DNA of 26,772 bases, taken from positions 1 through 26,772 of the forward strand of contig DASWHR010000038.1 of NCBI GenBank assembly GCA_036398095.1, read 5' to 3'. The position numbers were made by a program, and so were the translations under genes. The notes beneath the pieces are model-generated. The model ran no database searches. It was not told where the DNA came from and saw only the letters and a program-made list of their open reading frames with translations. This document shows, one piece after another, positions 1 through 5,752 of the stretch. Origin of the DNA: DASWHR01 sp036398095 (lineage in GTDB: Bacteria; Actinomycetota; AC-67). How positions within the stretch are numbered: the stretch's first letter is position 1; every line of letters starts with the position of its first letter.

Positions 1-443
1 CGCGCCACTTCCTTGGCCAGATTCGGTCCGGATACCACGCCCGTGCGCCCCGGCTCGATCCCGGCGGCCTCGGCGATCACCTCGCTCATGCGCATCAGCG
101 TGTCCGGCTCGACGCCTTTGGTCAGATGCACCACCGTCGCGTCGGGCGCGATCAGCGGACCCATCTCTTTGAGCTTCTCACGGAACGCGTGGCTGGGGAC
201 GGCCACGATCAGCGTGGAGGCGCGTCCGGCAGCCTCGTCCAGGTCGCTCGTGGCGCGCAGCGTCGTCGGCAGGTCGATCCCCGGCAGATAGGCCTCGTTG
301 CGGTGGCGGCTGTTGATCTCGCGCGCCAGCTCGGCCCGGCGCGCCCACAACACGGTCGGCAGATGATTGCGAGCAAGCACGGTCGCGAACGCCGTGCCCC
401 ACGAGCCGGCGCCGATCACGGCCAGGTGCCCGCGCCGGCTCAT
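1..443 (-). CDS. gpsA: Glycerol-3-phosphate dehydrogenase [NAD(P)+], N-terminal part (cut by window edge)
   Basis: GpsA reduces dihydroxyacetone phosphate to sn-glycerol-3-phosphate, the backbone for phospholipid synthesis, in the cytosol. About 147 codons are present; the C-terminal catalytic half lies beyond base 1. The N-terminus carries the Rossmann dinucleotide motif GAGSWGTAFA (about residues 8-17), followed by family segments VAVPSHAFRE, HLTKGVE and SGPNLAKEVA, which are hallmark GpsA stretches. The ATG start overlaps the plsC stop in an ATGA arrangement, implying translational coupling with plsC, which uses the glycerol-phosphate product after its first acylation. The plsC-gpsA pairing is common in Actinobacteria. 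The identity is seen directly from the motifs; only the truncation limits what can be said about the active site. Confidence 0.95.
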   Translation of the reverse strand, partial: MSRRGHLAVIGAGSWGTAFATVLARNHLPTVLWARRAELAREINSRHRNEAYLPGIDLPTTLRATSDLDEAAGRASTLIVAVPSHAFREKLKEMGPLIAPDATVVHLTKGVEPDTLMRMSEVIAEAAGIEPGRTGVVSGPNLAKEVA

Positions 444-1144
444 GCGGCCTTCTCGCGCGGGGGCAGCAGCGGAGGCACGGCGGCGCCGCCGGGATAGTCC
501 TTTTGCAGCTCCCGGACGAGCCGCTCGAGTTCGCTCATGATCCGGTCGGTCACCTCGCGCAGCGTCTGCGGATCCTCCTCGCGGCCGCGCATGCCGGCGA
601 AGGACATCGGCTCGCCGATCGCAACGAAGACGGTTCGCAGCAGGCGGCGCTTGCGCACGCGACCCTTGGGAGAGACCCAATGCGATCCCCATACCGCGAC
701 CGGAACGACCGGCGCCTCCGATGCGATCGCCACGCGGGCAACGCCCGTCTTTCCGCGCATCGGCGACAGGTCGAGATTGGTTGTGATCGTGGCTTCGGGG
801 TAGATCACGACGCCGTCACCGCGCGCCAGCGCCTGCAGTGCTCCGTCGACGGGACCGGCCTCACCCGAACCGCGCTCGACGGGAATCTGCTTCGCGCTGC
901 GAAGGATGAGTCGCAGCAACGGGTTCTTCCACAGCTCTGCCTTCGCGAAGTAGCGAATGTGGTCGATGCGTCTTTGGACCAGCGCGTAGCCTTGTGCGAG
1001 CGGATCCATGTAGGAGATGTGGTTGCACGCGAAGATCGCGGCGCCTCGTCGCGGAATGCGCTCCAGGCCGGTCATTCGCCAGCGGAACAGCAGACGAAAC
1101 AGCGGACGGATGGTCCACACGACCAGCGAATACGCGGGTTCCAC
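440..1144 (-). CDS. plsC: 1-acyl-sn-glycerol-3-phosphate acyltransferase (PlsC/LPLAT family)
   Basis: Predicted to acylate lysophosphatidic acid to phosphatidic acid at the inner membrane face. The 234-aa protein has the acyltransferase block I NHISYMD (His42, Asp47), a hydrophobic N-terminus (residues 5-22) suited to membrane association, and block III in the form YPEATIT (Glu117), where most family members have FPEGTR. The Gly-to-Ala change and missing Arg are unusual but fall in a recognisable block. The VPVAVWG segment matches block IV. The start is GTG, preceded by GGGAGG ten bases upstream. The stop overlaps the gpsA start by four bases, so the two form one transcript divergent from cofC. 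It could act on another lysophospholipid or lipid acceptor; family assignment is firm, exact substrate inferred. Confidence 0.88.
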   Translation of the reverse strand: MEPAYSLVVWTIRPLFRLLFRWRMTGLERIPRRGAAIFACNHISYMDPLAQGYALVQRRIDHIRYFAKAELWKNPLLRLILRSAKQIPVERGSGEAGPVDGALQALARGDGVVIYPEATITTNLDLSPMRGKTGVARVAIASEAPVVPVAVWGSHWVSPKGRVRKRRLLRTVFVAIGEPMSFAGMRGREEDPQTLREVTDRIMSELERLVRELQKDYPGGAAVPPLLPPREKAA

Positions 1145-1175
1145 GTCTGGATTACCTCCCAGTCGGCATCGGCCC

Positions 1176-1182
1176 TATTCTA
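1176..1182. promoter_or_regulatory. Overlapping divergent -10 elements between plsC and cofC
   Basis: TATTCT on the plus strand (1176-1181) and TAGAAT on the minus strand (1182-1177) occupy the same seven bases in the 50-bp gap between the two divergent genes. The minus element would give a 5' leader of about 25 nt carrying the plsC ribosome site; the plus element would give a leader of only about 6 nt for cofC. No good -35 is visible on either side, so this rests on the -10 matches and position alone. Confidence 0.4.
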
Positions 1183-1194
1183 GCCGCGACCCTC

Positions 1195-1827
1195 ATGGCT
1201 CTCGTTGTCGTCCCCGCAAAGCCGCTCGCGCGAGCAAAAGCGCGACTGGCTACGGTCCTTACCCCGGACGAACGACGGACCTTGTGCCTGGCGATGCTCG
1301 CCGACGTCTGCTCGGCCGCGGTCGAGGCGGACTGCGGGCGGGTTCTGGTCGTGGCGAGCGACACCGACGCCGGCGCCATCGCGCGCATCTTCGGCGCCGG
1401 CGTCGTCCGGGATCCGTCCCCGGCCGCCGGCCTGAACGCCTCCCTGGAGGCGGCGATCCCGCTCGAAGACGACGGCGTGCTGATCGTGGCGAGCGACCTG
1501 CCGGCGTGCACACCCGACGACGTACGCGCCATGACCGGGTTCGACGGCGTGCTCGTCGCCACCGATGCGTCCGGCACCGGCACCAATGCGCTGTGGCGGC
1601 GTCCGCCCGACGCGATCCCCCTGATCTTCGGCGAGGCCAGCGCGCGGCATCACCGTGCGGCAGCAGAAGCGGGCGGCATTGCCGTGGAAGTCGTCCACCG
1701 CCCCGGCCTTGCCTTCGACGTGGATCTTCCGTCACATCTGAAGGACGCCTGGGATGCCTCCATCGGCTCGAACACGCGCGGCGCGCTCACCGATCTGGGG
1801 TTCCCCGACCGCATCGCCTCGTGGTAG
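1195..1827 (+). CDS. cofC: Coenzyme F420 biosynthesis guanylyltransferase (CofC/FbiD)
   Basis: Forms the GDP-activated three-carbon intermediate of coenzyme F420: 2-phospho-L-lactate guanylyltransferase in archaea, phosphoenolpyruvate guanylyltransferase (FbiD) in Actinobacteria. The 210-aa protein has the nucleotidyltransferase start VVVPAKPLARAKARL (residues 4-18), the SDLPACTPDDV segment around the metal-binding Asp, a DPSPAAGLNASLEAA segment and the C-terminal FDVDLPSHL motif. The open frame runs further upstream, but ATG 1195 is chosen because the family motif begins right after it and the upstream part would run into plsC. No Shine-Dalgarno is seen; a TATTCT -10 ends 13 bases upstream, so the leader may be very short. 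The cofC-plsC-gpsA neighbourhood is typical of Actinobacteria. Function implies that this organism makes F420, though no other F420 gene is in the window. Confidence 0.9.
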   Translation: MALVVVPAKPLARAKARLATVLTPDERRTLCLAMLADVCSAAVEADCGRVLVVASDTDAGAIARIFGAGVVRDPSPAAGLNASLEAAIPLEDDGVLIVASDLPACTPDDVRAMTGFDGVLVATDASGTGTNALWRRPPDAIPLIFGEASARHHRAAAEAGGIAVEVVHRPGLAFDVDLPSHLKDAWDASIGSNTRGALTDLGFPDRIASW

Positions 1828-1867
1828 GCCGGACGCCCGCGGTTGTCGCCGGGCGCGGCTCGTCGGG

Positions 1868-1873
1868 TATCGT
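1868..1873 (+). promoter_or_regulatory. Candidate -10 element for the cold-shock-like gene
   Basis: TATCGT lies 55 bases before the ATG of the cold-shock-like gene in the 101-bp gap after cofC. It would give a 5' leader of about 50 nt. A TTGTCG hexamer lies upstream at a 19-bp spacing, which is longer than ideal. Weak evidence; read-through from cofC is equally possible. Confidence 0.3.
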
Positions 1874-1928
1874 TGCGGCGCGCCCGGCAACGCAGCCGAG
1901 GCAGCCGCTTCGAAAGGAACGCAGGAAC

Positions 1929-2135
1929 ATGGGGCAGGGCACGATCAAGTCCTACGACGTGGAAACCCGCTCGGGCGTCATCATCGACGACGCGAAGAAC
2001 GAGCTGTTCTTCGATCTCGAGTCGTTTCGCGGCAGCGGTCTTCGCGAGCTGCGCTTGGGGCAGCGCGTGAATTACCTCCTTGTCGGGGATCCACCGCGTC
2101 AGAAGGTCCGCGAACTGCAGATCGTCACGATGTAG
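1929..2135 (+). CDS. Small cold-shock-domain-like protein
   Basis: A 68-aa protein with the outline of a cold-shock (OB-fold) domain: GTIKSYD at residues 4-10 takes the place of GTVKWFN, SGVII (15-19) the place of RNP1 (GFGFI), LFFDL (26-30) the place of RNP2 (VFVHF), and LRLGQRVNYLL (41-51) the usual L-EGQ-V strand. The aromatic residues that bind nucleic acid in CspA (Trp and Phe of the first strand and the two Phe of RNP1) are replaced, so binding may be altered or lost. An AAGGAACGCAGGA stretch with two AGGA-like sites precedes the ATG. It sits between cofC and a hydrolase with no clear functional link. Fold assignment is inference from the pattern; role unknown. Confidence 0.7.
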   Translation: MGQGTIKSYDVETRSGVIIDDAKNELFFDLESFRGSGLRELRLGQRVNYLLVGDPPRQKVRELQIVTM

Positions 2136-2183
2136 CGCCTGCGGCGCCTTCGGGACCGGCGACAATTCGGAAAGGGTGAGGAC

Positions 2184-2987
2184 ATGGCGACCTTCGATCG
2201 CAACGGGCGCAGCATCTCCTACGGCGACGAAGGCGCGGGTCCCGCCGTCGTCTTGCTGCACGGTCTTTTGATGGACCGGTCATTGTGGGATCCCAACGTC
2301 GAGGCGTTGCGCGACGCGTATCGGGTCGTGACCGTCGAAGCGCCGGGGCATGGGGACAGCGATCCCGTCCCGGTCGGCGTCACCTTCGACGACTGCGCCG
2401 CCGATGTGTGGGCGCTGCTCGACGGCATCGGCGTCCGGAGCGCCGTCTTCGGCGGGCAGTCGATGGGCGGCTGGACCTCGATCCGGTGCGCGCTTTCCCG
2501 GCCGGCGGCGACCCGCGGGCTGATCCTGGCCGACACGTCCGCCGGCCCCGAAGATCCCGAGAAAGTCGCACAGTACGAGGCGTTCCTTCAGGTGGCGCTG
2601 ACCGACGGCATCTCGGAGGATCTCGCAGGAATCCTGCTCATGCTGCTGTTCTCCGAGCCGTTCGCCGCCACGCCGGCCGCGGATGCGTGGCGCAAGAAGC
2701 TTCAGGGCGGCGACCCGCCGCGCTTCGAGGCGATCGCCCGCGCGGTGTTCGACCGGCCGTCCATCCAGGACCGGCTCGGCGAGATCTCCGCGCCCGCCGT
2801 GGTCATCCACGGAACCGAGGACCTGTCGATCCCGATGGAGCGAGCCGAAGAGCTGGCGGCGGCGCTGAACGCGCCGCTGCACCGGATCGAAGGTGCCGGC
2901 CACGCGAGCCCGCACGAGAAACCGGCAGAGGTCACGCCGATCATCCGCGCCTTCTTGGATGGCCTGCCGCCGGCGGATAACGGGTGA
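2184..2987 (+). CDS. Alpha/beta-fold hydrolase
   Basis: A 267-aa single-domain hydrolase. The oxyanion-hole motif LLHG is at residues 24-27, the nucleophile elbow GQSMGG puts Ser93 as nucleophile, HGTEDLSIP gives Asp213 and GAGHASPHEKP gives His240, so the catalytic triad is complete. No signal peptide is seen, so it should be cytosolic. The order of strands and the short lid region (about 130-190) match the broad esterase/lactonase/3-oxoadipate-enol-lactonase-like group; the substrate cannot be read from sequence. GGTGAGGAC immediately before ATG provides a ribosome site. It follows the cold-shock-like gene by 48 bp on the same strand and ends at a hairpin shared with the convergent hup gene. 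Confidence 0.88.
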   Translation: MATFDRNGRSISYGDEGAGPAVVLLHGLLMDRSLWDPNVEALRDAYRVVTVEAPGHGDSDPVPVGVTFDDCAADVWALLDGIGVRSAVFGGQSMGGWTSIRCALSRPAATRGLILADTSAGPEDPEKVAQYEAFLQVALTDGISEDLAGILLMLLFSEPFAATPAADAWRKKLQGGDPPRFEAIARAVFDRPSIQDRLGEISAPAVVIHGTEDLSIPMERAEELAAALNAPLHRIEGAGHASPHEKPAEVTPIIRAFLDGLPPADNG

Positions 2988-3005
2988 GGGCGGCGAAAAC
3001 GCGAA

Positions 3006-3029
3006 CGAGGGCGGGATCTTCCGCCCTCG
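3006..3029. terminator. Hairpin between convergent hydrolase and hup
   Basis: A perfect 9-bp inverted repeat, CGAGGGCGG (3006-3014) and CCGCCCTCG (3021-3029), with a 6-nt loop, lies between the stops of the two convergent genes. Partial outer pairing (CGAACG against CGTTCG) extends it. There is no clear T-run on the plus strand; on the minus strand a short GTTTTCG follows. Likely a bidirectional terminator of modest strength. Confidence 0.65.
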
Positions 3030-3045
3030 TCGCTCGTTCGGACTC

Positions 3046-3471
3046 TTAGCGCCGCTTCTTGGCCGCCGACTTCTTGGCGGGCTTGCGCGCGGCCGTCTTC
3101 TTCTTGGCCGCCGACTTCTTCGCGCCCTTCTTCGGAGCCGCCTTCTTGGCGCCGCCGACGGCGGGAAGCGCCTTGACGGCGCCGCTCACATACTCTTTGA
3201 ACAGCTTCGCCGGCGTGAACTTGGGGAGCTTCTGTGCCGGGCGTGCGGCCGCCTTCACCATTTCGCCGGTGAACGGGTTGCGGACCAGGCCCGCCTTCCG
3301 TCCCTTGCGAACCTTCTGCGTGAAGTTGCCGAAGCCCGTCAGACCGACGCGCTCGCCCTTCCTGACCGCGTCCTGAATCGCGCGGATGGCATGATCGTAG
3401 ACGGCTTCGACGTCTTTCTTCGACATCTCCGTCTTCTCTGCGACCGTCTTGAGCAACTGCGCCCTATTCAA
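3046..3471 (-). CDS. hup: DNA-binding protein HU with Lys/Ala-rich C-terminal tail
   Basis: Nucleoid-associated protein that bends and compacts DNA. Residues 1-93 form the HU fold, starting MNRAQLLKTVAEKTEMSKKDVEAVYD and containing the DNA-arm motif RNPFTGE (64-70). Residues 107-141 are a basic tail of AAKKK/KKSAAKK repeats, as in mycobacterial HupB and streptomycete HupS. The reading frame is open to 3600, but translation should begin at TTG 3471: GGGAGGTGG lies seven bases before it and the conserved HU N-terminus starts exactly there, while the upstream frame encodes nothing HU-like. The tail is written by near-identical DNA repeats (for example about 3055-3075 and 3100-3120). hup next to cofC and near leuCD is a known actinobacterial arrangement. 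High expression is expected from its strong promoter. Confidence 0.95.
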   Translation of the reverse strand: MNRAQLLKTVAEKTEMSKKDVEAVYDHAIRAIQDAVRKGERVGLTGFGNFTQKVRKGRKAGLVRNPFTGEMVKAAARPAQKLPKFTPAKLFKEYVSGAVKALPAVGGAKKAAPKKGAKKSAAKKKTAARKPAKKSAAKKRR

Positions 3472-3556
3472 CGAACCACCTCCCGTGAAGTCGGGGCCCC
3501 CGTCGGATGCCGGGCCGCGGGCCTCGAAAACCGCTGTTTTCCCTGAATCGCGCGCA

Positions 3557-3585
3557 ACGATAGAGGACCAGGCGGAAAGAGTCAA
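3557..3585 (-). promoter_or_regulatory. hup promoter
   Basis: On the minus strand TTGACT (3585-3580) and TATCGT (3562-3557) are separated by exactly 17 bp, a near-consensus vegetative promoter. Transcription would start near 3550, leaving a leader of about 75-80 nt before the TTG start of hup. The rest of the 3472-3639 gap holds this leader and the terminator of the upstream gene. Confidence 0.7.
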
Positions 3586-3598
3586 AGAAGCCGGGGGC

Positions 3599-3627
3599 AA
3601 AAAACCCCGAAAATCCTAGGGTTTTTT
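3599..3627 (-). terminator. Rho-independent terminator of the Eis-like gene
   Basis: Read on the minus strand, AAAAAACCC (3627-3619) pairs with GGGTTTTTT (3607-3599), a 9-bp stem with an 11-nt loop whose 3' arm ends in six Ts. It starts 13 bases after the stop of the acetyltransferase gene and insulates hup, whose promoter begins 14 bases further on. Confidence 0.8.
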
Positions 3628-3639
3628 CGCCGGGCTCGG

Positions 3640-4794
3640 TCAGAAGAAGTCGGGGGTCCACGGAGCCGGCCCGGTGAAGACCGCGGCCAAGCGGTCCGCG
3701 GCCCCGGCAGAACCGTCCAACAGGCCCGACCGGCGAGCGTCGGCGGGCGTGATCAGGCCGCTGTAGAGCGAAGCGAGCGTTCCGACGCCGACGGCGATCT
3801 CCGCTTGCTGCGCGGGCTCGACTTCCGCCTTTCCGCCGGTGACGGCGATGCGCCACGGCCCGGCGTTCTCTGGGAACAGCTCGTCGCGAACCTCGACGGT
3901 GACGGCCGCGTCGATGGCGGCGGCATAGCCGCGAGCCGCGATGGCTGCCGGCACGTCGAGCAGACGCAGCATCAGGTGCCATCGCTCCTTTTCGCGGATC
4001 TTGTACTCGGCGCTGTGAAACAGCAGCGGATCGGTGGACGGTCCCGACCAGACGAAATCCCGGCCCAGCGAATGGTGCCTCGCGACAAAGGTGATGAGCG
4101 AGCGAGCGGCCGCCGGGGTCCGCCAGAAGAAGTCGTGAGACACCAGGTCCATGTGGAAGCCGTTCTCCTGATGGTAGATCAGCGACCCGGTCACGCGTCC
4201 GTCTTCGCGCACCAGCACGCGATAGACGGGGTCGTCCCCGAATTGGTTGCAAAGCCGTTCCCAGTACGCCGTCGATCGCTCCATGACTCCGTGCTGCTCG
4301 GCGGCCCATGCGCAGTGCGCGTCCACGACCTCGTCGAGCGCATCGTCGTTCCACGGCTCGACGGGGAGCGGATCATCGAAGCGAGTGAGCCGGTGCATCG
4401 GAACGCGGTACGTGCACCGGATCGCGCCGAATTCGTAGCCCAGGCGCCGGTAGATCGGAACCGTCGCCGGATACAGCGACGACAACGGCGCCGACGGTCG
4501 CTGCTCGCGCAGGATCGATTCGACGATCGCTTCGGCGATCCGGCCGCCGCGAACGTGCGGCGCGACCACGACGCCGGAGACGCCGGCGCACCCGACCGCG
4601 ACTCCGCCGAAATAATGTCCGACGGGCAGGCTGCCGGCGCAGGCGACGAGCGCTCCGTCGATCTCGGCGACGCGGTACCGATCGATCGGCGCCTCGCGCA
4701 TCCGCGCGACGTACGGCGGCGACTGGTTGAAGGACTGCCGGAGGAGCACGACGAAGGCGTCGCGGTCGTCTTCCACCATCGGCCGGATGATCAC
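3640..4794 (-). CDS. Eis-like GNAT acetyltransferase with SCP2-type C-terminal domain
   Basis: A 384-aa protein with the three-part Eis layout: N-terminal GNAT domain (about 1-130), a second degenerate GNAT domain (about 135-280) and a sterol-carrier-like domain (about 285-384). The acetyl-CoA loop is VVVAPHVRGGRIAEAIV (75-91) and the YRRLGYEF segment (115-122) contains the position of the tyrosine general acid. The protein ends in Phe, as Eis does, where the C-terminal carboxylate acts in catalysis. Known Eis proteins acetylate amines of aminoglycosides or lysines; the native substrate here cannot be read from sequence. The start is GTG 4794; a TAATCT -10 ends seven bases upstream and no well-spaced Shine-Dalgarno is present, which suggests a leaderless message. 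A strong terminator follows the stop. Confidence 0.85.
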   Translation of the reverse strand: MIIRPMVEDDRDAFVVLLRQSFNQSPPYVARMREAPIDRYRVAEIDGALVACAGSLPVGHYFGGVAVGCAGVSGVVVAPHVRGGRIAEAIVESILREQRPSAPLSSLYPATVPIYRRLGYEFGAIRCTYRVPMHRLTRFDDPLPVEPWNDDALDEVVDAHCAWAAEQHGVMERSTAYWERLCNQFGDDPVYRVLVREDGRVTGSLIYHQENGFHMDLVSHDFFWRTPAAARSLITFVARHHSLGRDFVWSGPSTDPLLFHSAEYKIREKERWHLMLRLLDVPAAIAARGYAAAIDAAVTVEVRDELFPENAGPWRIAVTGGKAEVEPAQQAEIAVGVGTLASLYSGLITPADARRSGLLDGSAGAADRLAAVFTGPAPWTPDFF

Positions 4795-4801
4795 GACGGG
4801 C

Positions 4802-4831
4802 AGATTACTCCCGTCGCGTCGCGGCGGTCGA
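4802..4831 (-). promoter_or_regulatory. Promoter of the Eis-like gene (leaderless)
   Basis: On the minus strand TCGACC (4831-4826) and TAATCT (4807-4802) are 18 bp apart. The -10 ends seven bases before the GTG, so transcription would begin at the start codon. GGGAG is the only Shine-Dalgarno-like run nearby and it overlaps the promoter. Confidence 0.5.
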
Positions 4832-4842
4832 GGCGATTTCCC

Positions 4843-5337
4843 CTATGCGCCGATGAAGCAGTTCTGGACTTCGGGGTACTCGGTCGTCGGGTCGAACGGA
4901 TCGTTCGGGCTGCCGGCCGCGTGTCCGTTGTTGCCGCCGTCGCGCGCCGATGCGCTCGGGTCGTAGTCGTCACCCTGGCTCATGAGCAACGTCGGGCCGC
5001 TGCTGCCGGCCATCCGGACGCCGACGTAGCCGTCGAAGCAGCGAACGGTGTTGTGGTTGGTCGAGTCTCCGTCGATCACGACCGATGAGTCCTGGAAGTC
5101 CACGACGGCGGCACCCTTGAACCCGCCGTTCATGAGGTTGAAGCACACGCCCGGGTCGGCCGTGTTGATCTTGGTCTTGAACGGAACCTTGTTGCCGCCG
5201 GTCGAGAACGGGTCGCCGGGCGTGGTCCCGTCGCAGTGCTGAGACGGCTGATAATTCGGTCGATGCTGGGCGAACGCGGATCCGCCGCCGAGCACGGCGA
5301 CGACCGCCAGACCGGCCACTGCGAAGCGCATGCGCAT
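4843..5337 (-). CDS. Small secreted protein of unknown function
   Basis: I do not recognise this 164-aa protein. It opens with a classic Sec signal peptide: MRMRF, a hydrophobic core AVAGLAVVAVLGGG and a likely signal peptidase cut after SAFA (about residue 23). The mature part is polar, rich in Gly, Asp, Asn and Pro, and has four cysteines (in QHCDG, GVCFN, VRCFD and QNCFIGA), enough for two disulphides outside the cell. There is no lipobox, membrane anchor or catalytic motif that I can see. The frame is open further upstream to 5505, but ATG 5337 is chosen because the signal peptide starts there and a GAGGGAGAG ribosome site sits just before it. It is likely monocistronic, downstream of the tRNA terminator; the Eis-like gene behind it has its own promoter. 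Confidence 0.75.
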   Translation of the reverse strand: MRMRFAVAGLAVVAVLGGGSAFAQHRPNYQPSQHCDGTTPGDPFSTGGNKVPFKTKINTADPGVCFNLMNGGFKGAAVVDFQDSSVVIDGDSTNHNTVRCFDGYVGVRMAGSSGPTLLMSQGDDYDPSASARDGGNNGHAAGSPNDPFDPTTEYPEVQNCFIGA

Positions 5338-5455
5338 GAGTCTCTCCCTCGAACGTGATGCGGGTCTCCGCGACCTGCTGCGGAGCCGGCGTCCCCTCCA
5401 GGCGCCGTCTTCGTGTCTCTTCGCCTTCCGCGTGCCGGTTCCCTCGCCCGCCGGC

Positions 5456-5479
5456 GGCCGCAAACCGGCTGTTGCGGCC
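5456..5479 (-). other. Inverted repeat in the leader of the secreted-protein gene
   Basis: GGCCGCAA (5456-5463) and TTGCGGCC (5472-5479) form a perfect 8-bp stem with an 8-nt loop, between the tRNA terminator and the secreted-protein gene. It could be a second terminator hairpin or a leader structure. The rest of 5338-5455 holds no ORF or clear promoter that I can support. Confidence 0.4.
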
Positions 5480-5491
5480 GACCCGGAAGCG

Positions 5492-5520
5492 AAAAGCCCC
5501 CGCATGAGGCGGGAGCTTTT
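5492..5520 (-). terminator. Rho-independent terminator after tRNA-Glu
   Basis: On the minus strand AAAAGCTCCCGC (5520-5509) pairs over 12 positions (one G-T) with GCGGGGGCTTTT (5503-5492) around a 5-nt loop, ending in a T-run. It lies four bases beyond the CCA end of tRNA-Glu and closes the long gltX-tRNA transcript. Confidence 0.85.
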
Positions 5521-5524
5521 CGGG

Positions 5525-5600
5525 TGGTGACCCCTACGGGATTCGAACCCGTGTTTGCGGCGTGAGAGGCCGCTGTCCTAGGCCACTGGACGAAGGGGCC
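5525..5600 (-). tRNA. tRNA-Glu (anticodon CTC), CCA encoded
   Basis: The minus strand begins GGCCCCTTCGTCC and ends AGGGGTC-A-CCA. The 7-bp acceptor stem closes with one G-T pair, the anticodon stem GCGGC/GCCGC encloses the loop CTCTCAC with anticodon CTC (reads GAG), and the T-arm is ACGGG-TTCGAAT-CCCGT. CCA is in the DNA at 5527-5525, unlike in the neighbouring tRNA-Gln. It lies 21 bp downstream of tRNA-Gln in the gltX transcript. Confidence 0.97.
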
Positions 5601-5605
5601 CTTTC

Positions 5606-5621
5606 CTCGGATGAATCCGAG
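5606..5621 (-). other. Spacer hairpin between tRNA-Gln and tRNA-Glu
   Basis: CTCGGA (5606-5611) and TCCGAG (5616-5621) form a perfect 6-bp stem with a TGAA loop, filling the spacer between the two tRNAs. It may guide processing of the two tRNAs rather than end transcription, since no T-run follows. Confidence 0.4.
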
Positions 5622-5694
5622 CTGGGGCGCCTGGATTCGAACCAGGACTACCTGAACCAGAATCAGGCGCGCTGCCGGGTTACGCTACGCCCCA
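5622..5694 (-). tRNA. tRNA-Gln (anticodon CTG)
   Basis: The minus strand begins TGGGGCGTAGCG and ends CGCCCCA-G. The acceptor stem is a full 7 bp with a weak T-A first pair, as usual for tRNA-Gln. The anticodon stem CCTGA/TCAGG encloses TTCTGGT with anticodon CTG (reads CAG), and the T-arm is CCTGG-TTCGAAT-CCAGG. CCA is not encoded. It lies 58 bp after gltX. Confidence 0.97.
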
Positions 5695-5702
5695 AGGAAA
5701 CC

Positions 5703-5719
5703 CCCCGATGCTATCGGGG
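5703..5719 (-). other. Hairpin between gltX and tRNA-Gln
   Basis: CCCCGAT (5703-5709) and ATCGGGG (5713-5719) form a perfect 7-bp stem with a 3-nt loop in the gltX-tRNA spacer. On the minus strand GGTTTCC follows, too short a T-run for a good terminator. It may reduce read-through or help separate the mRNA from the tRNAs. Confidence 0.4.
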
Positions 5720-5752
5720 CGGGTGCGGCGGGGCAACCGAATCGACGTGGGA

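Noticed and set aside
3055..3140. Direct repeats suggesting a mobile or CRISPR-like element
   Set aside because: They encode the Lys/Ala tail of HU in frame and have no regular unique spacers.
3805..5088. 427-aa plus-strand frame opposite the Eis-like and secreted-protein genes
   Set aside because: No motif, runs across two well-supported minus-strand genes and their intergenic promoter.
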